In this document: piece by piece, positions 34,640-46,861 of the stretch
How the letters are laid out: each line of letters opens with the position of its first letter
How positions within the stretch are numbered: position 1 is the stretch's first letter
Source of the DNA: Siderastrea radians
Taxonomy: Eukaryota; Cnidaria; Anthozoa; Scleractinia; Rhizangiidae
DNA length: 64,000 nt
NCBI GenBank assembly: GCA_964017195.1
Contig: OZ024888.1
Span: 18,702,201 to 18,766,200, forward strand
Reading direction: 5' to 3'
Made by a program: the position numbers and the translations under genes
Notes under the pieces: model-generated
What the model saw: the letters and a program-made list of their open reading frames with translations, nothing else
The model's database searches: none
Told to the model about the DNA's origin: nothing

Positions 34640-34894
34640 ACGGATATTCTGTACGGCTATAAACCAGACTGTACTAAGTTTTACGCCTTAAACCATGTTC
34701 TAATCATCGCAAAATATCACATTTTCCAGGCTTGGTTGGATAACAGCCCCCCAAGCTTTGAAATGTTTCATCTCGTTCTCAAAGACAAGATCCTTTGTGA
34801 AAGCAGAATCGCTTTTAAAAACAACACCTTGTCGAAATTTAGATCAAAATGGACAACATTATGCGCTTTAGCCCCTCAAAATGTTTCCACATAG
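34640..34894 (+). pseudogene. LINE ORF2 C-terminal end, direct part
   Basis: Plus-strand reading frame with DILYGYKPDC, LNHVLIIAKYHIFQAW, PSFEMFHLVLKDKI and IAFKNNTLSKFRSKW, the normal end of Tx1/L1-type ORF2, closed by TAG. It complements the minus-strand part, which stops before this segment, so both come from one inserted transcript. A T-rich and A-rich 3' UTR follows to 35130. Confidence 0.8.
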
Positions 34895-35231
34895 AATGTG
34901 CCACCTGCTTTTTTTTTTTCCTATTTCTTTTTTTTCTTGTTTTCGTTAAAATTGTAATTAAATTAATCTGTCGTAAACTAACTCTGTACTTGTACTTATA
35001 TGTAGTGAAACGGTGTAATTTTTTCTCTGTATTATCAATATTGTATCTGTTTTTTGTACGTCTTTTTTTTTTCCAACATTCAACATTGTAAAGTCTTATT
35101 TTCTTCAATAAAAAAATAAAAAAAAAAATAGGGAATACTAATAGTTTAGTAGAATTTAATAACGAAATAATGCGCAAATTCTCTGGGAATAGAAGGCCCG
35201 CAGAGCGGAGCATCATGCTCATAGAAATCAT

Positions 35232-35519
35232 AGGAAGCCCAAGCATAATATTTGAATATCATTAAAAATGGCGTTTCAATACATGACAAGCTTGTCAATG
35301 TATTATACATGTACTAATACACAGTAAGGTAAATGGACCTAAAATTGCTCAAAATGCATTGTAAGGATAGCAAACAACACCATGTAATGTTTCATGAACT
35401 TTATTCAGTTAGTTTGCGGTTATGTATTGCTCAAAATGTTCGCTTCGAAATCCCATACAAAGTCTTATATTTTGAAACGCCATTTTTAATAATATTCAAA
35501 TGTTATGCTTGGGTGTCCT
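35232..35519. mobile_element. ~285-bp TIR element (MITE)
   Basis: Ends share ~40 bp inverted: cccaagcataatatttgaat ... aaaaatggcgttt against aaacgccatttttaataata ... gttatgcttggg. No coding capacity and no clear target duplication. It sits 90 bp from the LINE's right duplication. Confidence 0.6.
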
Positions 35520-36291
35520 GTGTAGAAATTTGAATATAAATATCCATGCCAGCCTATTTTGATGGTCATGACGTTACGTCACCGTACCACGTCCCTTGTA
35601 CCATGCTTCATGTAAAATGTTTTGAAGTGATTCCAAAGTCGCGCACGTTTACATACCGGTGAAAATGACAGAATTCCCTCGAACTAGAACACTAACCACC
35701 TTTTTTGAGACTTCAAGTAAAACAAGATATACTTTCACGGAGATTTTACCACATTTAGGTCGGAGCACTGACCCTTCAATGAACACTGACAAGAAAGAAT
35801 TCGAATCGACTGTTATCACACGAAAAATTTGCACTGAAGTCAACAATACGGCCGCTGCTTTCTCGTACGCTCGATTTTCAATACGGTAATTTTACATTAT
35901 TGAAAAGGGCATTCTTTAATAGCTCATCATGAAAAGGAAAAGACGAGTGTTGTACTTGAACTTGACTTCAATGGCCTCTTGGCTTTTTCTGCGAATTTCC
36001 CTCTTGCTGGTACCGGTGGTTGTATTCACCAGTGTAAATCTAGTAAATCTTGAGTGGCAATCACTGCCGCAAGTTCCTCAATTTCCTTGTATTGGCTGAC
36101 ATGGCCGTTCACGCACCGACTGCAATAAACCGTGCAAATTGCAACTCAAAGGCACGTATACAAGAGCGAAAACAACTTAAACAAAATTGGAACGTGATTT
36201 CATGGTGTGAACTAAAAAAAAAAACGCCACAAAAAAAACTGCACGCAAAAATGAAATTCTTCGCTGGTGTGACCATGTTCTAAGACGGTTA
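35520..36291. other. No gene recognised
   Basis: Two plus-strand ORFs of 76-77 residues (35659-35889, 36050-36283) and their antisense shadow have no recognisable domain or splice context. Confidence 0.4.
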
Positions 36292-36473
36292 GACAATGAA
36301 CGCTCGTGTCCTATGGGATATGGCATCCCTCGCAAGATAGAATGCCACTCAGCCTCCGGCCTCGTGCCATTCTATCTTTGCTCGGGACACTATATATATA
36401 TTTTTCTTTTTTTGCTGTACTTGGCGAAGCTAAATAAATAAATATACACCACAAAACACTTGCGTTCATTGTC
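36292..36473. mobile_element. 182-bp TA-flanked MITE with internal hairpin
   Basis: Ends gacaatgaacgc and gcgttcattgtc are inverted, flanked by TA (36290-36291, 36474-36475). Inside, aagatagaatgccact pairs with gtgccattctatctt. Non-coding. Confidence 0.6.
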
Positions 36474-37239
36474 TAGCCCTAATTAGACTTGAAAATGAAA
36501 ATGGAAATGATCAGACATAAGATTGCGGCTTTGATTTTATGACATAAGAAACCCCAAGCGACTTAGAACCGGGGTCAGCATATCCTGAATGAAAACCATT
36601 ACCCTCTTGCACAGGGGTGTGCTTCTTTGTCTTGTATGCACGGTGAAGGTCAGAGCAACCCTCGTCGTAGCAGCTCACATTTCCGCATTTGACCAAAATA
36701 CCACGAGAACATTTTTTCTCTGTGACGTCACAGAGGAATTAAAAATAGTCAATCCCGTTCCCTTTCTCGTGACTGTGTAAATGAATATGTTGTGGGTCAA
36801 TATAAACTCAACCACGGTTTGAGAGGGACAGATTCCAGGTCTTTGAGTGCTGTGAAGGCTGCCATAGCTCCATGAATCTGTTACTGGTTTTATTTATTTA
36901 TTTATTTATTTAATTCGATGAGCATAACTTAAACGAGGGCGATCAGTTACGTCCTCCTTTAAGAATCTATCTGAAGACCTGAGAGTCTTATAAAACAGCT
37001 TCATATTATGACCAAAGAAAAGAATGCCCATGAACAGGAAGATCCTTCGCCATCTCCAAACTCTGTTGGCCCTGACCAGGGAGACATGTAGCGGTTGGTC
37101 AAGGATTGGCTTCCTGTGTTCTCATCTCCAGGACCTCTCGAATCTCTTTACTTGCGTTGTGCACTGGGAAATTTACTGTCTAGTAAAATAATTATATAGA
37201 AACTAAGCAGTAAAGGAAAATACGCCTCGGCAGAAAATC
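36474..37239. other. Non-coding, contains (TTTA)n
   Basis: A (TTTA)n microsatellite lies at about 36890-36913. The minus-strand 61-residue ORF at 36511-36696 is Cys-containing, but I see no splice support for adding it to the Ig gene. The region downstream of the Ig gene stop (below 37240) is its presumed 3' UTR and flank. Confidence 0.4.
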
Positions 37240-40200
37240 TTACAGTGTTTCTGTAATGGGTGGAGCGCATTTAACCACATTCTCCATTGACCTTCTATTT
37301 ATGCATCTCAGAGTATTTTTGTCAATCTGGTCGTTGATAGGACTACATTCAGGTCCACAATCTGAAAATTAAGCATCAAATCACACGACATAACGATCAC
37401 GAGGTAGGGGATTAGGGGAAAAAACGTGAAAAGTTCTCTCTAAGTGTATATTTAGTCAGCACAACATTGTCTCGTGCGACATGCCACCATACACCTACGT
37501 TACGAGAACAGTTAAGATTGTGACAAAACGTTTCCACCTTGAAGAATAGATCGATCGAAAAGTGAGCGAAATCCCAAAATACGCTTACGGGATATTTTTA
37601 CAGCAAAGCATTAGGTTGTCCTGTCGAAAATGGCCTCCACTGACTTCATCAAACACAGTGATAACAGTTGTTAAACGGAACTAAACTAATTACCTTGAGC
37701 ATAGTCTCATAATAATACGGGTAAAAATCTCGTATTTTTGCTAACCTTAAATTTTTACCATTAAAAATAAATCATCTAAAAATGTCAGGACATCATGTGA
37801 CCTTATTCATTTATTCTCAAGCCTAGCCGAAAAACTATTCGCACCTGGGCCATCACGCACAAATGCCCCTAGCTCAAATCCAACTTGTAAACCCCCTTTG
37901 CATCTGTAAGCCGATTTACACGGTACAACTTTTTCCTGCAATGGTCTCATGCAACTTCCTTTTAACAGTTGTGAGCAAGTTGTGGGCTGATTTACATAAA
38001 GCAATTCGTGTCGTATGTATGGCGTGACAATGCGTGAGTTAATTTTGTGCGACGGTTGTAAGCTAAAGTTGTGTTGTATAAATCGGCCTTATGGGAGGGT
38101 CTTAAATGGGAAGTCAGTCTTTCGCTTAGAGCTCCTTTTGTTGCCCGAGGTATTGCTGCAATTCTTCAGTGGATTTTTATACATGGCGGAAAAAGTACTG
38201 CTAACCATCAAATGCGTTGTACTTTAATTAGTTTAAAGCGGCTATTCGTGCCAATTTATGTCCTCCCCAGACGCCTAAAGTCACGCCGCATTGAATAACA
38301 AAGTCCAAAAAATACAAGTCTAGAACACTTTTTTTAATAGAATAACAGTTTAGAAATCTCTATCAGAACTTACCGTTAAAAATAACTGTGAAATTTTGAG
38401 CATCAGTTCCATACTTGCTGGTGGCTTCACAGGAGTAATTTCCTTCCTCGAATAACTCGATGATAATTGGTGTCCTTTCTGTTGCTTTTAATACTTTAGA
38501 ATTCAGTTTCAGTGATGTGTTTATGGGAGGCGTGCCAGTGGTTGCACACAAGGACAGCGCGAAACCAGGTAATGAACGCACAACGGAATTTGGTGAAATC
38601 ACCTTTGGTGGAGCTAATTAAGAGAAATAAAAAACAAAATAAAATCAATTCTGTTAAAAGGGAGCAATTTAGATTTCACCCTGTACGTTTCTGTTTAGTT
38701 TAAATACATAGATATTGAGGACGGTGCGTCCTTTTTGGTACTGGGCATACGTTCTATGCATCTCGGATCTGGTCGAGATATTCGGATTCATCTTAAGGAA
38801 TTTACCTAATACATACAACTGTATTTTTGCTTGGTTTTTAAATATGTGGAAAGGACAGATCTTAGAAATTGCTATCAGAAGCTTAAAGGAAAATTGGGGA
38901 TAACCGCGCACTCTTCAGAGATAATTGAACCTAAGAGCGCACGAGACTTTCAAAGATTTTTTTGAAATGATCACAAAAGCCACCCTATCTAAAACTTTGC
39001 CTGCTGAAAGCTAGTAATGAGCACCGTTTTGTCTTCTAACATGTCTAATACTGCATTTAAGTTACCCCCCTTGAGAGCAATGTTGGCTCAAAAAGTCAAG
39101 ACAAACTTTAATTTAATTTAATTTAATTTAATTTATATAACTTATATTGCTTAAATTTTTAATTGCTTAAAAATTTCAACAGAGAGGGTGGGTTTAGTAG
39201 ATTTGAAAAAGTGCCAATTTTATTATATTTCAAAGGAGGTTTTCTACTTAGTAGACAAAATCTATGGTTGATCTGCATTTCTCAAAAGAGCGAAAGGATC
39301 GTACTTAAATATTAGCGAAAAACCTTCGCGGGCAATTCATTTTAAGGTTCAATATAAGTTATGCAAATTGACACTTTCCCAAAATAGACATATCTGCTGA
39401 GGGATAAATAGGTCAAATTAAGTCAGCTTTTTACACTTAACACAAAAAGAAAAAAATAACCAGTGACCTTCCAGATACCGGTAGGAGAATTCAGAGGTTT
39501 TATTCTAGTAGCTCACAAATTAGCTCCAGCTTGTAAGTGCCCGTTTTTGATAAACCACAGGTTTTCTTGTTGTTTTTTTAGATTCCATTTCTTCACAGTC
39601 GTAACCTTTACCACAGTACCTCTGTATTAGGACTCACTGTCCTTAATGAGCAGTGAAAACAAAATGTTGTCCTTGAGACTAAAATAAGTGTTCAAGCCAG
39701 TGATATCTTACCAACGTTAAACGTCGGAGACGTTTATTTAATACTAGCCCTCATAGTACAATTTTTTTGGGAGGCGATTTTTAATCGGGCGTTTATTCGG
39801 GGCCCAGCGACCATAAAACAGGGGTATTTCCATCAGCGTTAAATTTTTTGGTCTTACTGTTATCTATTATTCTGGATCTGAGGTCAACAACATTAGGGAA
39901 AATTTACAAGAAGACCTCAACCGTGTTGAGCAGTGGTTGGTGGACAGTAAGCTAATACTAAATCAGAGCAAAACCAAAGGGTTACTCTTTGGAACAAGAC
40001 AATTGCTGCAAACCACCTCAGACTTTGTCCTGCAGATTCAAGGCAAGGACATAGAGAGAGTGACAAAGTTCAATTACCTTGGGACTATGCTCGATGAACA
40101 GCTTCACTGGAAAGAGCATATAGACACTACTTGTAACAAAGTTAATAAGCGTCTGGGACTTCTTGCACGGATACGATCTTGCCTCACTCTTAAAGCAGCA

Positions 40201-42033
40201 AAGTGTGTCTACAATACCCTTATTGACCCAATCTTAAGTTATACTGACACTGCTTGGGGTGAACTGTCTGTTGGCTCCATCAAAAGTCTACAGCGGCTGC
40301 AAAACCGTGCTGCCCGTATCATTCTTAAGCGTGACTCTTCTAGAGATACTTTTAATGTTTTAGGGTGGGCTGACTTAGAAACAAACCGTAAAATACACAA
40401 ATGTGTTTTAGTTTATAAATGTCTGCATAACTTAGTTCCTCAGTATTTAAGTAACTATTTCATTAGGAACTACAATGTACATGGCTACAACACTCGAAGG
40501 AAGGCTGACCTCCATCTACCTAAACCCAAGCTTAGCCTTGGCAAGCGTACTTTTAGATTTTCTGGCTCAGCCCTTTTTAACTCACTACCTTTAAAAATCC
40601 AACAAGCTGCATCTCTCTCCTCTTTTAAAAATCTTGCTAAAGCCCACTTTTTTTCATAGCACCTAATTTACGATATTTATCTTTTTTATATACCAGTTCA
40701 TGCTTGTAATTCGTTTTAGTTTTTAAACTCTTTTTATATAACTATTTTAATTACTAAACATTAGCTTTTAACTCTATTTTTATAACTATTTTAAACAATT
40801 AGATATTTTATATTTTTAGATATTGTATTTAGCAGGGCCCCTCTGGAGACCAGCCACTGTGCTGAATGGGCCACCCTGTATAAATAAAGTTTTACCTTAC
40901 CTTACCTTACTACTTTCAGTTGAAATATAGCCAAACATGAGATAAACATGAACAAGATGTCACCGATTTAGTCTGTAGTCGATGAAATTCATTTAAGCTT
41001 ACGTAGAGTGTAAAGTACAATGACTTCCTTTAGCTGGAGTGAGTAAAATAAGTTAAGCAATACACCGCAGTGGTTCGTGAACCTTTCAAATCGTGTTTAT
41101 TATTTATATCGATGAGAATCACTTTCATAAATGTTGTTTCAAATAAACGCCGGACCCCAAATTAACCCCGATTCCTCGAATAAACACCAAGGACCTTTAT
41201 TTCAAATTTGACCATGCAGACCTGGCGTTTATTTTAAACCGCCATCTTTTTTTCGTCGCAGACGTATAAAAACACTTGAGACAAGCATTTAGTAGTTCTT
41301 CTTTTGACGTTTCTGCAATCGGGTTTGAAAACTTGGTGCCCCAAAGACTAGAAAGACAATCTGAAACGTTAAGGTAAACATTGTTTCGCTATAACACGAA
41401 ATTTTGCGTGACGTGAAAATGTATGACATGGCGTAACAATAACTAATGAATAACAACATTAACGCGAACTTCTAGTCGCAGAATTCGAGAGACACCAACG
41501 GGTACGTAAATATTGTTCTCATCTGAAGTTAATTTTGTCCCCCAACATTTCTCGACTGATTATATGTTTCTGTTGATATCTATGTATATAGATTTCGAAT
41601 ATAGGTCTGTACAACTGAAACTGAATGACTGAACAAACCGTACAGTATTTGGAACCTCGGTGACTTGCGACCAGCAGTACAACATGGTTGTTGCTACGTA
41701 ATCTTAATCAATGCATTAACTCTCGACGGTAATATTTGGAATTTTGCAACTTTTAAGGAGACACTTCACGGATACGTACCATTAAATAATCTCATTCCGA
41801 ACTTTGTGACTTTTCTTGTTGTTACTGAGACGGCATTGTCCATAATTTGCTCTATTTCTACTGTCTATAGCTCACGGAATCTGCTTTTTTCGTCCATTTT
41901 TTTTGTCGATGAAACTTGGCTTCCCGCCAAAAAATTTAAGCTAAGCGACATTTGCCGAACTTATTTTCGATATAAGGTCAAACGTAGGTACGATGGCTGG
42001 TAACCGAGATCCAGTGAACCAATGAGAAAACTA

Positions 42034-42066
<33 letters not shown>

Positions 42067-42370
42067 ATCCACATATGTCGTAAGTAGAGTGCAGGTTGTT
42101 ACTAACAGCAGCTGAAAACACGTCAATAGTAGGAGCAGAGGCCCCCTGTCAAGCTCCAGAGACGGTTATCCAATGGTATTCTAGCGAACACACTGACCCT
42201 TGCTTGCTCAATACACCTACATAACTTAAATACGGACACTTCCTGTGGTGCCTAAAGAGTGGGTTTGCCGTACTTGGTTACATACCTGGTTTGCCGAAGG
42301 CGCCTTCCTGGTCACTGCACACCAATAGGAGTTGTAGGAAAATACAGACGTACTTTTTGTCCATAGTCAT
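37240..42370 (-). CDS. Secreted single-Ig-domain protein, three exons
   Basis: Exons on the minus strand: 42286-42370, 38374-38613 and 37240-37361, all joined in phase 1, giving ~148 residues. Exon 1 (MTMDKKYVCIFLQLLLVCSD) is a signal peptide ending at a GTATGT donor. Exon 2 is exactly 240 bp (acceptor taattag, donor GTAAGT) and encodes an Ig fold: ALSLCATTG with the first Cys, then EEGNYSCEATSKYG with the second Cys 39 residues on. The usual Trp is not seen. Exon 3 follows ttttcag and encodes CGPECS ... CINRRS ... VVKCAPP and a stop, a four-Cys tail. No membrane segment, so secretion is likely. Intron 1 carries a truncated LINE and intron 2 a MITE. Function is not identifiable; adhesion or immune-type ligand roles are possible. 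Confidence 0.6.
37909..38089. mobile_element. 181-bp TA-flanked MITE
   Basis: Ends agccgatttacacggtacaa and the complement of aggccgatttatacaacaca, with TA on both sides (37907-37908, 38090-38091). It lies in intron 2 of the Ig gene; ORFs across it are artefacts. Confidence 0.6.
39108..39136. repeat. (TTTAA)n microsatellite
   Basis: Six to seven tandem TTTAA units. Confidence 0.8.
39480..39556 (+). repeat. Dispersed repeat shared with 45945-46035
   Basis: The words gaattc.gaggtt.ttctagt.gctcacaaatta and aggttttcttgtt recur in order near 45950-46035. A related phrase (ctgacaaaaaacagtaaag) links 42577 and 46055. Non-coding dispersed or duplicated sequence. Confidence 0.45.
39857..40911 (+). 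mobile_element. 5'-truncated CR1/jockey-type LINE
   Basis: Begins inside the RT just after the expected catalytic aspartates (TVIYYSGSEVNNI), runs through the RT C-terminal region to a stop at 40659, then a 3' UTR with AATAAA near 40882 and a (CTTAC)n tail at 40891-40910. Short tandem tails are typical of the CR1/L2/jockey group. Inserted in intron 1 of the Ig gene, in the opposite orientation to it. Confidence 0.75.
39860..40659 (+). pseudogene. LINE RT C-terminal fragment (~265 residues)
   Basis: One uninterrupted frame: LNRVEQWLVDSKLILNQSKT, KFNYLGTMLDEQLHWKEHID, LARIRSCLTLKAAKCVYNTL, RLQNRAARIILKRDS, GWADLETNRKIHKC, FRFSGSALFNSLP. These are the thumb and C-terminal signatures of jockey/CR1-type reverse transcriptases. 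No RT palm catalytic block, so it is inactive. The absence of stops over 800 bp suggests a fairly young insertion. Confidence 0.8.
41141..41236. repeat. Short palindromic element
   Basis: aaataaacgccggacc and ggtctgcatg...cctggcgtttatttt form inverted ends; a related tttattcgggg phrase occurs at 39790-39810. Likely a small foldback element. Confidence 0.4.
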
Positions 42371-43522
42371 CAGTCAAATGAGCCGCCTTTTTTCATCATT
42401 CCTGTTGATAAAGTGATATATGCAAATAATACGCATGATTCTGCACCAACGCTGTCACTTAGATATTACAATTTTAACTCCCAGACATATGAAAGGGAGG
42501 GGTGATCGATGGATTCCACCCTACGCAAGGTTTTCTTCATATTTGACCTGTTTTCCCCGAAAAAGTGTGAAATGCTGACAAAAAACAGTAAAGGGTTTAA
42601 TAACATCACACGCTACTTACATAAGTACAAGAAAAACTTATTCTCGAGCTGAGGAGAATGTTACGCGTTTTTCTGGTTTTCATTTCACGACTTTTGGCTT
42701 ATCTGAGAAGTGTGAAAGAGAAAGCAAGAAGCAAGTTGACAAGTTTTAAACTTATTTACGTGTTATTTTCTTTCCAAAAGCACTGCTGGCTGCACTGTCT
42801 TTGCTGCACGTTTTGTGGTCGCATTCAGCGAACTTTACCATTTTAAAATAGAGAAATTCATCCACCACTTTGATAATTTAAAAACAAGTGAAAATTGATT
42901 TAGAGTCGCTTCTTTGCAGTCTAACCCTCGGACGTACAACGAAGAATTAAGATGAAACATTATCATCTACACCTGCCGTTTTCAGTAGCTGACACAAGTT
43001 TGATGAGAATCGGTTGCTATGGTTATGAGCTATTACGTCATAAGTAGAGGTGGTCAAGCCAATTTTTAAGTGCATGTTTTTTACCCTTTTTAAGTGAAAA
43101 AAGCAACAGGTTTAAATGCGTTATATTCTACATTTCAAGCATCAAATGGTTTCAATTTCCTCCGTTTTTTGATAATTTCTAATTCTGGGTAAAATCCAAG
43201 ATGGTGCCAACTTGATGGTCGCCATCGTAATCCAACATGGTTATCTAAAAGTTTATTTCGCGCTCTTCGATTACAGTATTTCTCTCTGAGTGGGTATAAA
43301 TTGCACATGCCTTGGTATAAATGATATTTTATGTGCATAAACTTAGTGATCATTCTTAATTTCCAACACTAAGATACTTGGGTGAACTTTTCCAGTAGCA
43401 ATATTGTGTCAGGCAAGTTAGATAACGCCCTAAAACTACACCATTTCCACGTTACTTACCACCAACCGCTCGGGAGGTGAAGTTTTTTTCTCCAATTTTT
43501 TTTTTATCAGCACCTGCCATTT
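42371..43522. other. No gene recognised; contains presumed Ig-gene promoter
   Basis: Upstream of the signal-peptide exon on the minus strand. No TATA element is obvious. ORFs of 62 and 72 residues have no domain. Confidence 0.35.
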
Positions 43523-43524
43523 TA

Positions 43525-44392
43525 CAGCGGTTTTCCCTAACACGCGCCCTTCAAGGATTTCTTTCCCAACCAGCCAAATGTGTTTTTGGTGGATGTCATT
43601 CATCTGTTTCTATGACATTTTTTACGAATTCTCGCGCGCTTATTGGTTCTTGCTGATTGTCGCATGAAATGCAATCCTGTCTGGCCGTGGACAAAATGAT
43701 TTTGTGAATGTGCCTTCCAGTTCTTAAAATTTTTATGACAGAACTTCCGAAATTCTGGAAATATTCATTGAGGACACAATCAGTATTCTGAAAATTTTGA
43801 CTTTTAATTGACTGAACTTCTCAGAAACCAACTGCGAAGCAACAAGAAGAGAGTTTTTTGTGATAGTCTGACAGCGACAATTTTTGAACAGCGAGAATCA
43901 GACGTTTGCTGATCGACCGCGAACTCAGAGAAGTAAATTCAGTGGATTTGAGCCCTTCTTCGAATAGAATAAAGGTCAGGTTTAAACAAATTTGCTTCCG
44001 AAATTTACTTTCGTTAAAACAAGATTGCTGTGCGTATTTACAGGTGTTTTGAATGCGTTTGTGAAGCCATGCAAGATTCAATGAATTTGTCGGATGAAAC
44101 CGTTGCCGAGCGATTTGTTTTTGTACCTTTTCAGGTAATAATTCAGAGTCTGGAATATTTTGCTGACCGTTAAATCGTCAAAGAATGGTTAAAATTTCTC
44201 GCAAGATTTTTTCGTTGTTTCACTCAGCGCTACTTTACTGCTGAATTGCTTTTCATTCAGTGCGCGTTCCTCGCACTATTTTCTTTGCTACTGTGAAAAT
44301 TGTCATAGAAACAGATGATTGACATCTGCCAAAAACACATTTGGCCGTTGGGAAAAAAATCTTTGAAGGGTGCGTGTTAGAGAAAACCGCTG
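43525..44392. mobile_element. 868-bp TA-flanked TIR element
   Basis: Terminal inverted repeats of ~100 bp starting cagcggttttccctaacacg, matched at the right by cgtgttagagaaaaccgctg, with TA duplications at 43523-43524 and 44393-44394. Tc1/mariner-type non-autonomous element. The 86-residue minus ORF inside has no transposase motif. Confidence 0.75.
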
Positions 44393-44394
44393 TA

Positions 44395-46861
44395 AGTAGC
44401 TGTGCGCATTTCCTTTAGACAGATTTTCCTAAAGTTTTGGTGAGAATCTGTCGTCATTAATTGCCAGTTCTAAATTTTGAACAAACATTCTTTTTTTCAC
44501 TTTTTTAGACGGCGCCCTTGAAGCAATGCCGTCTATAGTATTACGATTTGACATTCCTTTCGTCGCGGAAGGTTCTTGAAGGTCACCGGAGAATGGTTGT
44601 ATGGTATGTTATTAATACATATTGGGAGGGGAGGGGTGAATGTAGGGTGATGTTGTGACTGTTGTATTCTTAATTGGGGATAAGTGTGAGTGTATGTGGT
44701 TGATGTATGATTGGTATATTAATGATGGAGTAAAAGGCATTTCGTCTTGGTAGATTGTTTAAAACTACATTAAGATGCTATTTTGAATTTACTTATGGGC
44801 CTTGGCCTTTTCTGGGTAACAAAATTTCTGGAATAGATGACATGTATGATAATACATTTATTTGCTAATGTAAAGCCTGTCTTCGCATCTTTTATGGAAC
44901 AATATAAATATTCGTTCAGGACGTTACTGTCCAGTAGTTTGCCCTGTTTGATTGCTAAAAGTTTAGAGTTTCATCACCAAATTTATCTCTTCAGATTAGT
45001 TTTCAGGATTTAAGACAGCACGATAGGAACGCAGTATTTCATATTGGTTATTTGATATGAATGTCAAAGTTGCGGATTTGGTCCTCAATGCTAACAAAAT
45101 TCGTTTAGCGGGCTGGTTGTGTTTGGGTGTTTTTGTGTTTGGCTGTTTTTGGGTGTTTTTGTGTTTGTTTTGTTTTTTTTTTTTGCTTTTTTTTTATCTT
45201 GTTGAATGTATCTAAGACCAAATCTTTTTAACCAATGAGGACAGTCTTCATGTTTTGTAAAATTTTAACTTGCAACAGAGGCTGAATTCCTGCGATTTCT
45301 GCGACATCGCTTGCGCTTGCGTCTGTAATGACGGGAAAGAAGACTTTTGCCAAAGAGGTGCCAATTCATTAAAAAAAAAAAGGTCTTTCACTACTGACCT
45401 CACCTTGTGTTGCCGAACGGGTCCCCAGAATATTTAACACAACCACAAAGGCAGATAAAATGTCGTGCTTCCAGGCATTTTTAAAATTAAGATTACAAAA
45501 ATCAAGTGGAAACACTTGAGTAGAACTTCCTAGATCGTTCTTATCTTACGCAATTCTAAACCTTATTACACTTTATTTTTACGATTTTGGGATGGTCATA
45601 TTTTGTGACACTTTATTTTTCACGATTTTGTTAAAATTGTGTTTTATTTTATTTTTTATTAAAAGAATAGTGATGTACAACTGCAATGAGCGAAATACTC
45701 AAAGAACTTGGGGCAGAGGAGATTGATTATGAGTACGACGAAGACATTGACAAAGTGGGCTAAGAACAGTTGTTAAAGGGCTAATATCTCACCTAAAGCT
45801 TATATCTATGATCTGTTAATTTTCGTGCATGCAAATTTTCGCGACACTTAACCTTCACGACATCAAATTTTCGTGATTTTCTGAAAATTGAGAACATTGT
45901 GAAATTAAAGGTAGCATTTTTGATATTAACATTGTCAGAGCTATAGAAGAATTCGGAGGTTAAATTCTAGTGGCTCACAAATTAAATTCATCTTGTAAGG
46001 GTCGTCTTTGATAAGCCAAAGGTTTTCTTGTTTTTGGGTAAAAAGGCACAGATGTTGACAAAAAACAGCAAAGTGTTTCAGTATATATATAGATAGGCTA
46101 TCCTAGCTAACAGCGCAGCTCCCAAGGAATAAGCTGGTGTTCGTTTCTGAAAAATGTCCAAAAGCATTTCAAATTGTCCAAATTGGGAGGATCAGCTCTT
46201 GTGAATCCGAGCTCGAAAGGTCATTCTAGAGCACAGCTTTGTTATTATTACTTTTCAGGCTTCAAACTGTACGCGTAAAATGTTTTTCTTAATCCCGAGC
46301 CGTCTTGCAACGTTTCTGCAATGTTTCCATATCTTGTCATTTAAATCTCAAGGCTTGTCAAATCTCTTGAAAATGTTCGAACTTTCAGCTTATCTTACCG
46401 AACTAAAACGCGTAAAACCTTCATCTTTGGTTTTTCACGTTAAGCATACCCCTTCCTCTTTCCAACCGTTTAAGTGGAAGAACTAATCTTGAACAAAACC
46501 TTTCAGACATTTCATGGCCCTGCCATATCCCATAACTGAGTATCCTACACGTATGATCTTTTTATGCGTATAAATACAAAAAACAACTTAATCTGCTTCG
46601 CCTAAACTGATACACTACTACTTACACTTCAGGGATTACAGGGAAAAGAGTCCTCTCGCAACATGGATAATTTCGTCTGTTCCAGGATACGATCGGTTAA
46701 CATATTGATCAGCAAGCATTTTGTAAATAGCTGCATGTGTAAACGTGCAGGTGATAAGACAAAAGACTAAAAGTAAATTAATGCTTTCCCTCACACCAGG
46801 CACATTAATATTCACCAGCAAGCTTTGCTTTGATGAAAAAAGGAAAATTGACTTTGTGTTG
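44395..46861. other. No firm gene; low-complexity tracts and minor ORFs
   Basis: A G/T-rich tract lies at about 45115-45190. A 25-codon plus ORF at 45686-45763 (MSEILKELGAEEIDYEYDED) is acidic and unsupported. Repeated phrases around ttttcgtga/tcacgattttg (45580-45640, 45830-45880) look like old repeats. A minus-strand 61-residue frame at 46636-46821 has one hydrophobic stretch (INLLLVFCLITCTF) and a possible acceptor, but no family match. Confidence 0.35.

Larger units (their letters stand above)
31443..35130. mobile_element. Tx1/L1-like LINE with 5' inversion
   Basis: Bounded by the 12-bp duplication gggaatactaat at 31431-31442 and 35131-35142. The right end is a plus-strand A-rich tail with AATAAA. 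The last ~490 bases are plus strand and encode the ORF2 C-terminus. The preceding ~3.2 kb encodes endonuclease and RT on the minus strand. This order (duplication, inverted 5' part, direct 3' part, poly(A), duplication) is the signature of twin priming known for L1 elements. Some C-terminal codons are missing at the inversion point. Confidence 0.85.

Noticed and set aside
34839..35246. 135-residue Lys-rich minus ORF
   Set aside because: Antisense of the LINE 3' UTR and its A/T tail.
46636..46821. Possible receptor transmembrane exon (INLLLVFCLITCTF)
   Set aside because: One hydrophobic stretch is not enough; no family motif, no matching neighbouring exon.
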